Positions 8,953 through 18,543 of a DNA stretch of 64,000 nt are shown piece after piece. The stretch's first letter is position 1. Each line of letters starts with the position of its first letter. The position numbers and the translations under genes are program-made. The notes below the pieces were generated by a model. That model did no database searches, had not been told where the DNA came from, and saw nothing but the letters and a program-made list of their open reading frames with translations. Source of the stretch: Candidatus Nyctobacter psychrophilus (lineage in GTDB: Bacteria > Vulcanimicrobiota > Vulcanimicrobiia > Vulcanimicrobiales > Vulcanimicrobiaceae); the NCBI GenBank assembly GCA_014305025.1, contig JACRTY010000021.1:124001-188000 (forward strand). Direction: 5' to 3'.

Positions 8953-9795
8953 CTACGAGCCGGCCACAATTGAAACTGCGAAGATTCCCCCGGCGCCTTG
9001 CTCATCGTCGATGCCGCCTGAGACGTACATCGTTCCGCCATCCGGCGAAAACGCGACGTGGCTCGCCGCTTTGTTCCCTGCATCCAGGCGCCGTTCGAGC
9101 GTTCCGTGCGGTGCATACACGAGAATCTCGCGGTCGCCGTGGTTGGCCAAGTACAAGCGGTCGCCGGGGCCTACCGTCAAACCATCGGGCACGGTATCCT
9201 CGTTGCCTGCCGGAACGTCGGCCAACAGCATGCGTTCGCCGAGGTCACCGTTGTCATGCACGCGATACGCCCACAGCCGCCGCGCGGTGCTCTCGCTGAC
9301 GTACAACGTCGCACCGTCGCGCGAAAGCGCGACGCCGTTGGAGTACGCGATGCCGTCGGCGACTTGGCGTACCGTGCCATCGGGCTCGACGCGATACACG
9401 CGACCCTGCGGGTCCGACGGCATCGTCTTGGGCGTACTCTTGTAACCGGAATCGGTGATATAGAAGCCCCCACGCTGTGGGTCGAGCCAGACGTCGTTCG
9501 GATACGTCAACCAGCGACCCTCGACGCGGGAAGCGACCACGTCGCAAACCCGTCCGCTCGCATCGAGGCGCAGGATTGCACCCGTGCTCGACATGACGAC
9601 ATGCGTTCCGTCGGCGTCAATCTTATGCCCGTTCGAGTCGGGAACGTGAGCCCAAACCTCGGCCGCCTCCGCTCCGGGCGCATAGCGCGAGATCGTTCCG
9701 AGATTGGTCATCGAGAAAAAGATCGTTCCGTCGCGATCGACGACGACGCCCTCGGTATAGCGCTCGGTGCGCAGCAGCAGACGCGCGGTAGCCAT
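8953..9795 (-). CDS. SMP-30/gluconolactonase/LRE-family beta-propeller protein
   Basis: A 280-residue protein of the SMP-30/gluconolactonase (SGL) family, which folds as a six-bladed propeller holding one divalent metal. Likely metal ligands are visible: Glu in 'YTEGVVVD' near 13, Asn in 'TYPNDVWLD' near 98, Asn in 'YSNGVALSRDG' near 150 and Asp in 'PDGLTVGPGD' near 200. Members hydrolyse lactones of sugars or related compounds. The actual substrate is unknown, and no sugar-acid pathway lies next to it. The ATG at 9795 is preceded by ACGGGA. A GTG at 9813, just after the LivF stop, is an alternative that adds six residues. There is no signal peptide. Confidence 0.8.
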   Translation of the reverse strand: MATARLLLRTERYTEGVVVDRDGTIFFSMTNLGTISRYAPGAEAAEVWAHVPDSNGHKIDADGTHVVMSSTGAILRLDASGRVCDVVASRVEGRWLTYPNDVWLDPQRGGFYITDSGYKSTPKTMPSDPQGRVYRVEPDGTVRQVADGIAYSNGVALSRDGATLYVSESTARRLWAYRVHDNGDLGERMLLADVPAGNEDTVPDGLTVGPGDRLYLANHGDREILVYAPHGTLERRLDAGNKAASHVAFSPDGGTMYVSGGIDDEQGAGGIFAVSIVAGS

Positions 9796-9816
9796 GCTAT
9801 CCCGTGTTCCCACACT

Positions 9817-10527
9817 TCAGGCGCCCAAATATGCCGCACGGACCGTTTCGCTCGCGAGCAAGCGGGATGCGGTGTCTTCCTGCGCGACGCGCCCGACTTC
9901 GAGCACGTAGCCGCGCGTCGCGAGCGCTAGGGCTTGGCGCGCGTTCTGTTCGATCAGCAGAACGGTCGTGCCGGCCGCGTTGATCTCCCCGATGATGCCG
10001 AAGATCGTCTGCACGAGAATGGGCGACAGACCGAGCGACGGTTCGTCGAGCATGAGCAGACGCGGACGAGACATCAGCGCCCGTCCGATCGCCAGCATCT
10101 GTTGCTCGCCGCCTGAAAGCGTGCCGGCCTTTTGCCCGAGACGTTCCCGCAAGCGCGGGAACGTCTCCAATACTCCGGCCATGTCTCGCGCGGAATCCGC
10201 TTTGGAGCGACGCGTGTACGCACCCAACTCCAGATTCTCACGGACGCTCATCCGCGCGAACACGCGGCGGCCTTCCGGGGCGTGTCCGATGCCGCGACGC
10301 ACGATGGCATCGGGGGTGCACCGGCGAAGGTCCTCACCGGCGAAGCGGATGCTGCCGGAGCCCGGTTGCAGCAAGCCGCTGATCGCCCGTAACGTCGTCG
10401 TCTTACCGGCACCATTTGCCCCGATGAGGGCGACGATCTCGCCTTCGTTCACGTGTAAGCTCACGTCGCGCAGCGCGCGGATGCGTCCGTAGAACGCGTC
10501 GACGTTGTGGAGTTCCAGGAGCGCCAT
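9817..10527 (-). CDS. livF: Branched-chain amino acid ABC transporter ATPase LivF
   Basis: A 236-residue ABC ATPase of the LivF type. Walker A reads GANGAGKTT (near 36), the signature LSGGEQQ (near 136) and Walker B LLMLDEP (near 157), followed by the switch histidine-region equivalent 'LLIEQNA', which is typical for LivF. With LivG it forms the ATPase pair that drives uptake by LivH/LivM. It is the last gene of a livJ-H-M-G-F run on the minus strand, 4 bp after livG. The set is complete and intact. Confidence 0.93.
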   Translation of the reverse strand: MALLELHNVDAFYGRIRALRDVSLHVNEGEIVALIGANGAGKTTTLRAISGLLQPGSGSIRFAGEDLRRCTPDAIVRRGIGHAPEGRRVFARMSVRENLELGAYTRRSKADSARDMAGVLETFPRLRERLGQKAGTLSGGEQQMLAIGRALMSRPRLLMLDEPSLGLSPILVQTIFGIIGEINAAGTTVLLIEQNARQALALATRGYVLEVGRVAQEDTASRLLASETVRAAYLGA

Positions 10528-10531
10528 CTGG

Positions 10532-11311
10532 TTAGGGGTCGCTCGCGCCGAGATAGGCTTCGATCACCCGCGGGTCGGCGCGTACGTGCGCCGGCGTCCC
10601 TTCGGCGATTTTTCGCCCTTGGTCGAGGACGGTCACGCGTTCGCACAACCCCATGACCAGTTTCATGTCGTGTTCGACCAGCACGATGGTGACGCCGCTT
10701 GCGCGGATGCGCTCGACGAGCGCGATCAGGTCGTCTTTCTCGCGCGGGTTCATGCCGGCGGCCGGCTCATCGAGCAGCAAGAGTGTCGGACTGCTGGCCA
10801 GCGCGCGTGCGATTTCGAGGCGGCGCTGACTACCGTAGGAAAGGTTGTGCGCGTCGTCACCGGCGCTGCGCTCCAGGCCGACGAAGCGCAGCAATTCTCG
10901 CGCGCGCTCGCGGACGCGGCGTTCCTCGCGCCGTTGACGCGGGGTATGCAAGAGGGAGTCGGCGAGCGACGCCTGCATCCGCGCATGGCGCCCCGTCATC
11001 ACGTTATCGAGTGCCGACATGAACGCAAACAAGCGAATGTTCTGGAAGGTGCGGGCGATGCCGAGCGCGGCGATCTGATGCGTGCCGAGCTTGGCGAGCG
11101 AACGTCCGCCGAAGGAAACCGTACCCGAGGTCGCGCGGTAGATGCCGGTGATCAGGTTAAAGACTGTCGATTTACCGGCGCCGTTGGGGCCGATCAGCGC
11201 CACGATGCTGTTCTGCTCCAACGCAAACGAGAGATCGTCCACCGCCACGAGACCACCGAACGCACAGCGCACGTTTCGCAATTCGAAGAATGCCGGCTCC
11301 GGTGCCCGCAT
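10532..11311 (-). CDS. livG: Branched-chain amino acid ABC transporter ATPase LivG
   Basis: A 259-residue ABC ATPase. Walker A is GPNGAGKST (near 39), the signature is the LivG form LSYGSQRRLE (near 155), Walker B is 'LLLLDEPAAGMN' (near 175), and 'LVEHDM' holds the switch His. The 'PAAGMNP' stretch after Walker B is characteristic of LivG. The start overlaps the livM stop as TGATG, implying translational coupling. It energises import of leucine, isoleucine and valine, or of a related compound such as an amide or urea, since the family is broad. Confidence 0.93.
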   Translation of the reverse strand: MRAPEPAFFELRNVRCAFGGLVAVDDLSFALEQNSIVALIGPNGAGKSTVFNLITGIYRATSGTVSFGGRSLAKLGTHQIAALGIARTFQNIRLFAFMSALDNVMTGRHARMQASLADSLLHTPRQRREERRVRERARELLRFVGLERSAGDDAHNLSYGSQRRLEIARALASSPTLLLLDEPAAGMNPREKDDLIALVERIRASGVTIVLVEHDMKLVMGLCERVTVLDQGRKIAEGTPAHVRADPRVIEAYLGASDP

Positions 11312-12375
11312 CAGCGTGCGTGCGCCCCTTCGTATTCCGTTTGCTCGTGAGCGGCCAATGCCGGATCGGTCAGCGCCGCCTCGAGTTCGGCGCGGCGCTT
11401 GGCGCTGGGAAGAAGCCCCGCGGGCCGCAGCAGCATCATCCCGACTAGGATCACCCCGTAGAGCATGAAGCGATAGTTCGTGAAGTCGAGATACGTGAAG
11501 CCGGCCGTGTGTGCGATGTTGCTCGCCTGCGGCAGCAAGAAACTGTTGACGAACGAGAGCACGAGACTACCGACGATCACGCCCGCGACGTTGCCCATCC
11601 CGCCGAGCACGAGCATCGAGAGAATGAGCACGCTGACGTTGAAACCGAACTGATCCGGCGAGACGAGGTCGAGTTTGGCCGCGTAGGCCACGCCTGCGAC
11701 GCCGCTGAACGCGGCCCCGAGCGCAAAGGCGGACAGCTTGGCCGTCGTCGCATTGATGCCCATATGGCGCGCGGCGAGTTCATCCTCACGAATCGCCATC
11801 CAGGCGCGGCCCAAGCGGCTGTGTTGCAGGTTGCGCGCCGCCACGATGCCGAGCGCGATCAACCCCAGCACAACGTAGTAATACGGCGTCGCGCTGAAGC
11901 CGAAGGGCCGTCCGAAGAGTGACGGCTGGTCGAGCGACCCGATGCCGTTGGGGCCGTTGGTGTACTGGGCGAGATTGAGAAACGTTTGGGGCACGATTTC
12001 ACCGAAGCCGAGCGTCACGATGGCCAGGTAGTCGCCGCGCAACCGCAAGGTCGGCGCGCCGAGCAGAATACCGAACAGCGCTGCAATCGCCGCGGCCACG
12101 AACAACATGATCCAAAACGGAACGTGCAATCCGAATTGCTGGCTCGCGAAGATCGCGTAACTATACGAGCCGATCGCGAAGAAGGCGGCGTAGCCGAGGT
12201 CGAGCAAGCCGGCAAAGCCGACGACGATGTTGAGCCCGAGCGCGAGCAGTACGAACGCGCCGGCGTTCGCAAGAAAGTCGACGTGCGCGTTGTTGTGGTC
12301 AGCGAACGGAACGACGAGCAGCACGGCCGCAAGCAGCCCAAGCCGGAGCGCGCGGACAGGCTTGCGACCCTTCAC
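11311..12375 (-). CDS. livM: Branched-chain amino acid ABC transporter permease LivM
   Basis: A 354-residue inner-membrane permease. It has about eight to nine hydrophobic helices, with the family signature 'NAGAFVLLALGLNIVVGFAGLLDLGYAAFFAIGSY' region (residues about 35-70; given by position because of its length) and the cytoplasmic coupling loop 'WMAIREDELAARHMGIN' near 190-206, which contacts the ATPases. The C-terminal 25 residues are charged. The start overlaps the livH stop (ATGA) and its own stop overlaps the livG start, so it sits inside a tight operon. It pairs with LivH to form the channel. Confidence 0.92.
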   Translation of the reverse strand: MKGRKPVRALRLGLLAAVLLVVPFADHNNAHVDFLANAGAFVLLALGLNIVVGFAGLLDLGYAAFFAIGSYSYAIFASQQFGLHVPFWIMLFVAAAIAALFGILLGAPTLRLRGDYLAIVTLGFGEIVPQTFLNLAQYTNGPNGIGSLDQPSLFGRPFGFSATPYYYVVLGLIALGIVAARNLQHSRLGRAWMAIREDELAARHMGINATTAKLSAFALGAAFSGVAGVAYAAKLDLVSPDQFGFNVSVLILSMLVLGGMGNVAGVIVGSLVLSFVNSFLLPQASNIAHTAGFTYLDFTNYRFMLYGVILVGMMLLRPAGLLPSAKRRAELEAALTDPALAAHEQTEYEGAHAR

Positions 12376-13289
12376 ACTTTATCGGGGAGCGCTTCCCCCA
12401 GCAGCCCGGACGGGCGGAAGATCAAGACGAGCACCAGCACCGAGAAGACGACGACGTTGGACCACTGCGCGCCCGCCGGTATGTACTGCGTCGCAATCGC
12501 CTCGATCAAGCCGATCGAAAAGCCCCCGAGCATCGCGCCGGCGATGTTGCCGATGCCGCCCAGCACGGCCGCGGTGAACGCCTTGAGACCGGCTTGGAAG
12601 CCGTTGAAGAACCACGTCGTTCCATAGTAGACGCCGCTGACGAAGCCGGCCGCGCCGGCTAGTGCGCTGCCGATCAAAAACGTCGCGGCGATCGTCGTGT
12701 TGACGTTGATGCCCATCAGCTGTGCGGCCTCGCGATCTTGCGCCGTCGCGCGCATCGCCTTGCCGAGTTTGCTATTCGCGATGAAGAGTTGCAGCGCGAC
12801 CATCAGCCCGAGCGCGAGCACGATGGCGAGGCCCTCTTTGGTCGTCACCGTCACGCCGCCGAGCGTAACCCCCGGATTGGGGATGACCGGGGGAAACGGA
12901 ACCGGCGACGGTCCGCGCCAGAGCTGCATCACGTTTTCCAGGATGAACGACATGCCGATGGCGGTTATCAGCGGCGCGAGGCGCGGTGCATTGCGCAACC
13001 TGCGATATGCCAGCCGTTCAATGAGCACGCCGACGATTCCGCATAACAGCATTGCCGCCAAAACGGTCACGACTACGACGCCGAGCAAAGCGGCGCCGTG
13101 CAGCTCGCCTGAGACGCCGAGCGCCGCCAGGATGGCGAGTGAGAAAAACGATCCCAGTGTGTAGACGTCCCCGTGGGCAAAGTTGATCAGTTCGACAACG
13201 CCATACACCATCGTATAGCCAAGCGCGATCAGCGCATAGATGGCACCGAGCGATAGACCGTTGACGACCTGCTGTAAGAAAACGTCCAC
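12372..13289 (-). CDS. livH: Branched-chain amino acid ABC transporter permease LivH
   Basis: A 305-residue inner-membrane permease. The N-terminal helix 'LQQVVNGLSLGAIYALIALG' and 'VVELINFAHGDVYTLG' are the classic LivH opening, and the coupling loop 'GKAMRATAQDREAAQLMGI' lies near 195. I chose the GTG at 13289 because the family begins here. The longer open frame upstream is arginine-rich and overlaps livJ. The start lies about 10 bp after the livJ stop and the end overlaps livM by four bases. Confidence 0.92.
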   Translation of the reverse strand: MDVFLQQVVNGLSLGAIYALIALGYTMVYGVVELINFAHGDVYTLGSFFSLAILAALGVSGELHGAALLGVVVVTVLAAMLLCGIVGVLIERLAYRRLRNAPRLAPLITAIGMSFILENVMQLWRGPSPVPFPPVIPNPGVTLGGVTVTTKEGLAIVLALGLMVALQLFIANSKLGKAMRATAQDREAAQLMGINVNTTIAATFLIGSALAGAAGFVSGVYYGTTWFFNGFQAGLKAFTAAVLGGIGNIAGAMLGGFSIGLIEAIATQYIPAGAQWSNVVVFSVLVLVLIFRPSGLLGEALPDKV

Positions 13290-13299
13290 GGCTACGGGA

Positions 13300-14538
13300 T
13301 CACGACGTTTTTCGCGAGACCTGCTCGACGAACACCGGCTTGCCAGCCTTGACTTCATAGACGGTCAAAATCGGGTTGGTCGTATCGCCGTTCTGATCGA
13401 ACCTGATGGTACCGAGGGGCGTCGCAACGCCGGAGGTGTTGCGCACGTTCGCGAGCACCGCAGCGCGGCTCGGAAAGGCGCCACCGCTTGCGATCAGCGC
13501 CTTACGGATTGCGGCAATAGCGATCGCCGTCGCGGCGTACGCGTTCGCGCTATAGGGTCCGACGTCGCTGCCCCAGCGTTTGCGATAGGCCGCGATGAAG
13601 CGCTGTGCGCTCGGCAGCTTCGACGTCTGCGGCGCGGCGACGATGTAATACGTTCCGTCGGCGGCACTGCCGGCCGCTTGCACGAAGGCCGCCTCGGCGA
13701 TACCGTCGCCGCCGATGAACGGCAGTTTGCCGAGGCCGACGTCCACCATTTGTCGCCGCAACTGTCCGCCGCCCGTCGACGTGGTGCCGCCGAAAAAGAT
13801 GACGTCGGGCGACAGAGCGCGTGCCTTGGTCAACAGCGCCTTGTAATCCGATTGGCCTTTGGTGAGATGCTCGCGCCCGAGCACCGTGCCGCCATGCGAG
13901 GCGAACACGGCCGCGAAGATGTCGGCGATGCCCTTGCCGTACGTTTCATCGTCGTCGATGACGAACGCCCGCGAAAGCCCCAGCGTTCGAGCGAACTCGG
14001 CCGCCGTTGCGCCGACGCGGTCATCGGTCGCATTGACGCGGAAGTAGGTGTTGACGTCGGGATGCGAACTGCGCAACTTGCGCGCCGCGGCGCCTTTGGT
14101 GAGCCCCGGATTCGTCGTCGCGGGACTGATCTGCACGAGCCCGGCGTCGTTGGTGATGGGGATCTCCGCGGCGCCGACGTTTGAGTTGAAGGGCCCGATC
14201 ACGGCAAGCACGGCCGGATCCGACACGAATTGACGAACGTTTTGAGCACCTTGGCCGGGATCGTGGGTCCCCTGCGGCGCGTCGTCGAGATCGTACGCTT
14301 TGAGCGTATAGCCGTCGGGTAAACCACGCGCGTTGGCGTCTTCGATCGCCTGAACCGCACCGTTACGGGTCGGAACGCCGGTCGACGCATCGGCGCCGCT
14401 GACCGGCAGATCGATCCCGATTTCGATCGTCTTGTCGGCCGAGCCGCCCGAGGTTGTTTGCGCCGAATGCGAGGCGCAGCCGGCGAACGACGCGAGCGCA
14501 ACGAGCGCGACGACGCGAGTAAAAACGCGAGGAGGCAT
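13300..14538 (-). CDS. livJ: Branched-chain amino acid ABC transporter substrate-binding lipoprotein
   Basis: A 412-residue type-I periplasmic binding protein. The N-terminus has a short basic start, a hydrophobic stretch and the lipobox 'FAGC' at about residue 20, so it is probably lipid-anchored outside the inner membrane. The mature part opens with 'IEIGIDLPVSG' and continues with 'VIGPFNSNVGAAEIPI', typical of Leu/Ile/Val-binding folds, including 'SPATTNPGLT' lining the ligand site. It is the first gene of the liv run, divergent from a VanZ-like gene. The 56-bp gap holds its promoter. The ligand is not certain from sequence; amides, urea or other amino acids remain possible. Confidence 0.92.
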   Translation of the reverse strand: MPPRVFTRVVALVALASFAGCASHSAQTTSGGSADKTIEIGIDLPVSGADASTGVPTRNGAVQAIEDANARGLPDGYTLKAYDLDDAPQGTHDPGQGAQNVRQFVSDPAVLAVIGPFNSNVGAAEIPITNDAGLVQISPATTNPGLTKGAAARKLRSSHPDVNTYFRVNATDDRVGATAAEFARTLGLSRAFVIDDDETYGKGIADIFAAVFASHGGTVLGREHLTKGQSDYKALLTKARALSPDVIFFGGTTSTGGGQLRRQMVDVGLGKLPFIGGDGIAEAAFVQAAGSAADGTYYIVAAPQTSKLPSAQRFIAAYRKRWGSDVGPYSANAYAATAIAIAAIRKALIASGGAFPSRAAVLANVRNTSGVATPLGTIRFDQNGDTTNPILTVYEVKAGKPVFVEQVSRKTS

Positions 14539-14594
14539 CGGGCTCCTCTACGGTGAGAGTGAAGCCGGTCCTTTCGGACGAACCTTTGCCCAAC

Positions 14595-14990
14595 ATGAAG
14601 CGCTGGACGTTGGCCGCGACGCTGGTCGCATGCGCGCTCTACGTGCTCGCGCTACGCGACGATTTCTACCATCTGACGTCGCCGACCACGCTTGCGTGGC
14701 ATGTGGCCTTACGCAAGCTCTATAGCATCATCGCCTTTACCGTCGTCGGCTATCTGGGACGGCGTGCGCTGATCGAAAACGGACGCGACCGCGTCGTCAT
14801 GCCGTGCATCGCCGGCGTCGCGCTCTACAGTGCGCTGATCGAAGTGGGCCAGTACGTGTTAGGCTCGCAAGAAGGCTTGGGCTGGAACGCGATCGACACG
14901 CTCTGCGGCGCCGTCGGCGGCGCGCTCGCCGTTTGGGATCGGTTGCGCTCCTTCACACGGCAGCCAATTCACGTACAGCCGCCGCGTTGA
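14595..14990 (+). CDS. VanZ-like small membrane protein
   Basis: A 131-residue protein with about four predicted membrane helices. The C-terminal half has the pattern of the VanZ superfamily: 'SALIEVGQYVLGSQEGLGWNAIDTLC' (residues about 77-103), with the E-x2-Q, D and paired glycine positions, followed by a glycine/alanine-rich helix. VanZ proteins give low-level teicoplanin resistance in some Gram-positives, but most members have no known role. The ATG at 14595 is preferred because the earlier in-frame start adds a charged, non-family tail. The 3' end overlaps the convergent metH 3' end by about 38 bp. Confidence 0.6.
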   Translation: MKRWTLAATLVACALYVLALRDDFYHLTSPTTLAWHVALRKLYSIIAFTVVGYLGRRALIENGRDRVVMPCIAGVALYSALIEVGQYVLGSQEGLGWNAIDTLCGAVGGALAVWDRLRSFTRQPIHVQPPR

Positions 14991-17900
14991 AGTACGACGC
15001 CTGCGGATGGTGCATGACGATGGCTGCCGTCGACTGTTCGGGCACGATCTGATAGGCCTCGGTGAGTTTGGCCCCGAGCGCGCGTTCGACGTCGAGCAGT
15101 CGCCACACGAGTTCGTGTTGCGAGAGATCGGGACACGCACCGTAGCCCCATGAGTAACGCTTGCCGCGGTCGCCGTCGATGCCGAGTTCGGCGCGAATGC
15201 GCTCGTGCGTGTGCTCGGCCAGCGACTCGGCGGCTTGCACCGAGAAGCCGTGCAGATAATAGCTTTCGCTGTAGTCGCCGGCTTGTTGCAAGGCGTCGAT
15301 GCGTTCCGACACGTCGCGCCCGACGGTGACCACCTGCAGTGCGATCACGTCGCTTGCACCGCCGTCGAGGGGTTCGTGCAGATAGTCGGCCAAGCAAAGG
15401 TGTTCGCCGCCCGCCTGCCGCGCAAAGGTGAAGCGCCCGAGTTCCTGAGTCGGCTCGGCGGGAGCGTACACGATCACGTCATCACCGGAACCGGCCGCCG
15501 GAAAGTAGCCGTACACCACACGCGGCGCGAGCACCGGTTCGCGTTCCGCAAGCAGCTCGTAGCGACGCAGGCGCGGCTCGAATTCATCGCGCACCAACCG
15601 CTCCCACTCGTCGCCTTTGAGGTTGGCGGCGCCCCACGATAAGCGGTACAGACTGCGTAGATCGTAGTGCGGCCACAATTCACGCACCGCGATGCGTTCG
15701 ACCGTTCGTGCGCCCAAGAAGGGCGCGCGCGGCGGTTCGACGAGAGCCAGGTGTTGCCGCGCCGTGGCGCCGTCGGAGACCGGTGGCGCAGCTTTCCTGC
15801 GCGCGGCATCACGCGCACGCTCGGCATCGCGGCGCATGCGCGCTACGAACGCTTCACGCCGATTCACATCGGACGTCAGCGCGTCCATGATGTCGAGGCC
15901 CTCGAAGGCGTCCTTGGCGTAATAGACCCCGGGTTCGAAGTAGCGGGAACCGTCCTCGAGAAAGGCGATGCGGCGTCCGAAATCACGATTGATCGCCGCG
16001 CCGCCGATCATGACCGGGAAGGCGAGCCGGCGTGAATCTTGCTCGGCGACGCAGACCGGCATCTGTTTCGACGTCGACACCAGCAGGGCCGATAACCCGA
16101 TCGCGTCGGCCTTAACGGCGACCGCCTTCTCGAGAATCGCATTCATCGGCACTTGCTTGCCGAGATCGTGCACGGTGTAGCCGTTGTTGGTGAGGATCGT
16201 ATTGACCAGGTTCTTGCCGATGTCGTGCACGTCACCGAACACGGTCGCCAGCACCACCGTCCCTTTGGTGACGCCCTCCTTCTTTTCCAGAAACTGTTCG
16301 AGGTGGGCGACCGCCTTCTTCATCACTTCCGCCGACTGCAGCACGAAGGGCAAGATCAACTCACCCGAGCCGAATTTGTCGCCGACTTCTTTCATGGCGG
16401 GCAACAGCACGTTGTTGAGCGCATCGACGGGATCGCGGTGTTCGAGCACCGCGTCGAGCTTTGCTTCGATGCCGTCCTTGCGGCGGCGCAGGATCGCGTT
16501 GTGGACGCGCGTCTCAGCGGGGTCGCCGGCATCGTCGTCCACGGTCGCCGCCGCTTTTTGTCCGGGTGCGGCGCTCTCGAAGTGTTCAATCAAACGCGCC
16601 AGCGCGTCGGGACGGCGGTTGAGCACGAGGTCGTCGCAGAGTTCGCGTTCGGTTGTGTCGATCTCGGCGTACGGCTTGATCTCTTTGGCATGCACCAGCG
16701 CCATGTCGAGCCCGGCGTTCACGCAGTGGTGCAGCATCACCGAATTGAGGGCAGCGCGGGCCGCCGGTTTGAGGCCGAATGAAACGTTGGAGACCCCGAG
16801 CGAGGTGAGCACGCCCGGTAGACGATCTTTGATGAGTCGGATGCCTTCGATCGTCTGTACGGCCGAGTCGACGAACTCCGCATCGCCGGTCGCAAGCGTG
16901 AACGTCAGCGCATCGAAGATTAGCGCGCCCGGCGGAATACCGTACTCGCCGACGACGATGTCGTAAATGCGTTCGGCCACTTCCAGCTTACGCTCGGCGC
17001 TCTTGGCCATGCCGGTTTCGTCGATGGTGAGCGCAACGATGGCCGAACCGTGTTGCCGGACCATCGGCATGATCGTGTCGATTTTGGTGCGCCCGTTTTC
17101 GAGGTGAACGGAATTGACGATCGCGCGTCCGGCGTAAATTTTCAGCGCCGCTTCGACGACTTTGGCTTCGGTCGAATCGATCATCAGCGGCGTTTCGACC
17201 GCCTGCGCCAGCCGCTTGACCAAGGTCGCCATCTGCACGTCTTCATCGCTGCGCTCGGTGAGCGCCGTGCAGATGTCAAGGACGTGCGCGCCGCCTTCGA
17301 CCTGTTCGCGCGCGACCAGCACGATCTCGTCGTAGTCGTCCTCGAGCAGCAGGCGTTTGATCCGGCGTGAACCCTGTGCGTTGATGCGCTCTCCGACCAG
17401 CAGCGGCGAACCGTCCTGTTTGAGGGCCGTCGCCGTCATCGAAGAGGCGGCAAACTGCAGCGGTTTGGGTTCGGGCGCGCGGCCGCGCTTGCCGGCGACG
17501 GCCGCGACGAACGCGGCGATGTGCGCCGGGGTCGTTCCGCAACATCCCCCGATCGCGTTGACGCCGAAGTCGGTCACGAAAGCGCCCAATTCGCGCGCCA
17601 TCTCAGCGGGCGTCTCGGGGTAAATCGTCTCGCCCTTGGGGCCCATCAGCGGCAGACCGGCGTTGGGAATCACGGCGACGTAGCAGCGTGAATTTTCCAC
17701 CAGGTACCGCACGGCGTCGCGCATGTGCGTCGGACCCGTCGAACAGTTGAGGCCGATGATGTCGATGGGCAGCGCATCGAGCGTCGCCGTCACCGCCCGG
17801 ATGTCGGTCCCGAGCAACATGCGCCCGGTAACGTCGAGCGTCGCCTGCGCTTGAATCGGAACGCGCCGCAGACCCCGCTCGAATTCCGCCGCGATGCCGG

Positions 17901-18429
17901 CGACGGCCGCTTTGATCTCCAGCAGATCTTGACTGGTTTCGAGCAGCAGCAGGTCGGCGCCGCCCTCGACCAGATACCGCGCCTGTTCGCCGTAGAGCGT
18001 CGCCAACTCATCGTACGTGACCTTCGAGAGCGCGGGGTCCGACGACGAGATCAACATCCCCGTGGGGCCCAGACTTCCGGCGACGAAACGCGGACGCTCT
18101 TGGGTTGCAACGGCATCACAAGCGGCGCGGGCCAGCGTCGCGGCCTTATGGTTGATCTCGCCGGTGTGCTCGCCAAGGCCGTACTCGTCGAGTTTGAGAC
18201 GCGACGCCGTGAACGAATCGGTCTCGATGACGTCCGCCCCGGCAGCGAGATACCGCTGGTGAACGTCGGCGACGAGGTCGGGCCGGCTCAGCACCAAGGC
18301 CTCGTTACAGCCGGCATAGCGCGCGCCGCCGAAGTCCGCCGGCATTAGGTCGCGCGCCATCATTTCGGTGCCCATCGCGCCGTCAAAAACCAGTACCCGG
18401 CGGTCGAGGCTCTCGAGATACGAAGCCAT
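14953..18429 (-). CDS. metH: Cobalamin-dependent methionine synthase
   Basis: A full-length 1158-residue MetH, which moves a methyl group from methyltetrahydrofolate to homocysteine through cobalamin. Modules in order: homocysteine-binding domain (about 5-310; zinc cysteines in 'GLNCS' near 229 and 'GGCCGT' near 297), pterin-binding domain (about 335-600; starts 'LVGERINAQGS'), cobalamin cap and binding domain (about 640-870; DVHDIGKN near 733 with the axial His), and the SAM-dependent reactivation domain (about 900-1158; 'PHYDLRSL' near 918, 'SWGYGACPDL' near 1095). The ATG at 18429 follows an AGGA ribosome site, whereas the earlier ATG at 18459 has none. I saw no obvious cobalamin or SAM riboswitch in the 114-bp upstream gap. 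Confidence 0.96.
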   Translation of the reverse strand: MASYLESLDRRVLVFDGAMGTEMMARDLMPADFGGARYAGCNEALVLSRPDLVADVHQRYLAAGADVIETDSFTASRLKLDEYGLGEHTGEINHKAATLARAACDAVATQERPRFVAGSLGPTGMLISSSDPALSKVTYDELATLYGEQARYLVEGGADLLLLETSQDLLEIKAAVAGIAAEFERGLRRVPIQAQATLDVTGRMLLGTDIRAVTATLDALPIDIIGLNCSTGPTHMRDAVRYLVENSRCYVAVIPNAGLPLMGPKGETIYPETPAEMARELGAFVTDFGVNAIGGCCGTTPAHIAAFVAAVAGKRGRAPEPKPLQFAASSMTATALKQDGSPLLVGERINAQGSRRIKRLLLEDDYDEIVLVAREQVEGGAHVLDICTALTERSDEDVQMATLVKRLAQAVETPLMIDSTEAKVVEAALKIYAGRAIVNSVHLENGRTKIDTIMPMVRQHGSAIVALTIDETGMAKSAERKLEVAERIYDIVVGEYGIPPGALIFDALTFTLATGDAEFVDSAVQTIEGIRLIKDRLPGVLTSLGVSNVSFGLKPAARAALNSVMLHHCVNAGLDMALVHAKEIKPYAEIDTTERELCDDLVLNRRPDALARLIEHFESAAPGQKAAATVDDDAGDPAETRVHNAILRRRKDGIEAKLDAVLEHRDPVDALNNVLLPAMKEVGDKFGSGELILPFVLQSAEVMKKAVAHLEQFLEKKEGVTKGTVVLATVFGDVHDIGKNLVNTILTNNGYTVHDLGKQVPMNAILEKAVAVKADAIGLSALLVSTSKQMPVCVAEQDSRRLAFPVMIGGAAINRDFGRRIAFLEDGSRYFEPGVYYAKDAFEGLDIMDALTSDVNRREAFVARMRRDAERARDAARRKAAPPVSDGATARQHLALVEPPRAPFLGARTVERIAVRELWPHYDLRSLYRLSWGAANLKGDEWERLVRDEFEPRLRRYELLAEREPVLAPRVVYGYFPAAGSGDDVIVYAPAEPTQELGRFTFARQAGGEHLCLADYLHEPLDGGASDVIALQVVTVGRDVSERIDALQQAGDYSESYYLHGFSVQAAESLAEHTHERIRAELGIDGDRGKRYSWGYGACPDLSQHELVWRLLDVERALGAKLTEAYQIVPEQSTAAIVMHHPQASYFNAAAVRELAAV

Positions 18430-18543
18430 CGGTCCTATCGTACGGCAGTACCGGGCCATTGCGCGCGGACACTTGTCCCAAAATCACGCTTTGTCCGCCC
18501 CCGCCTCTCAAGGGCCGTCTTCGGCGGCCGATATAGCGTTACG

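Noticed and set aside
18430-18543. Possible riboswitch upstream of metH
   Set aside because: The 114-bp gap shows no cobalamin-box or SAM-riboswitch motif that I can recognise.
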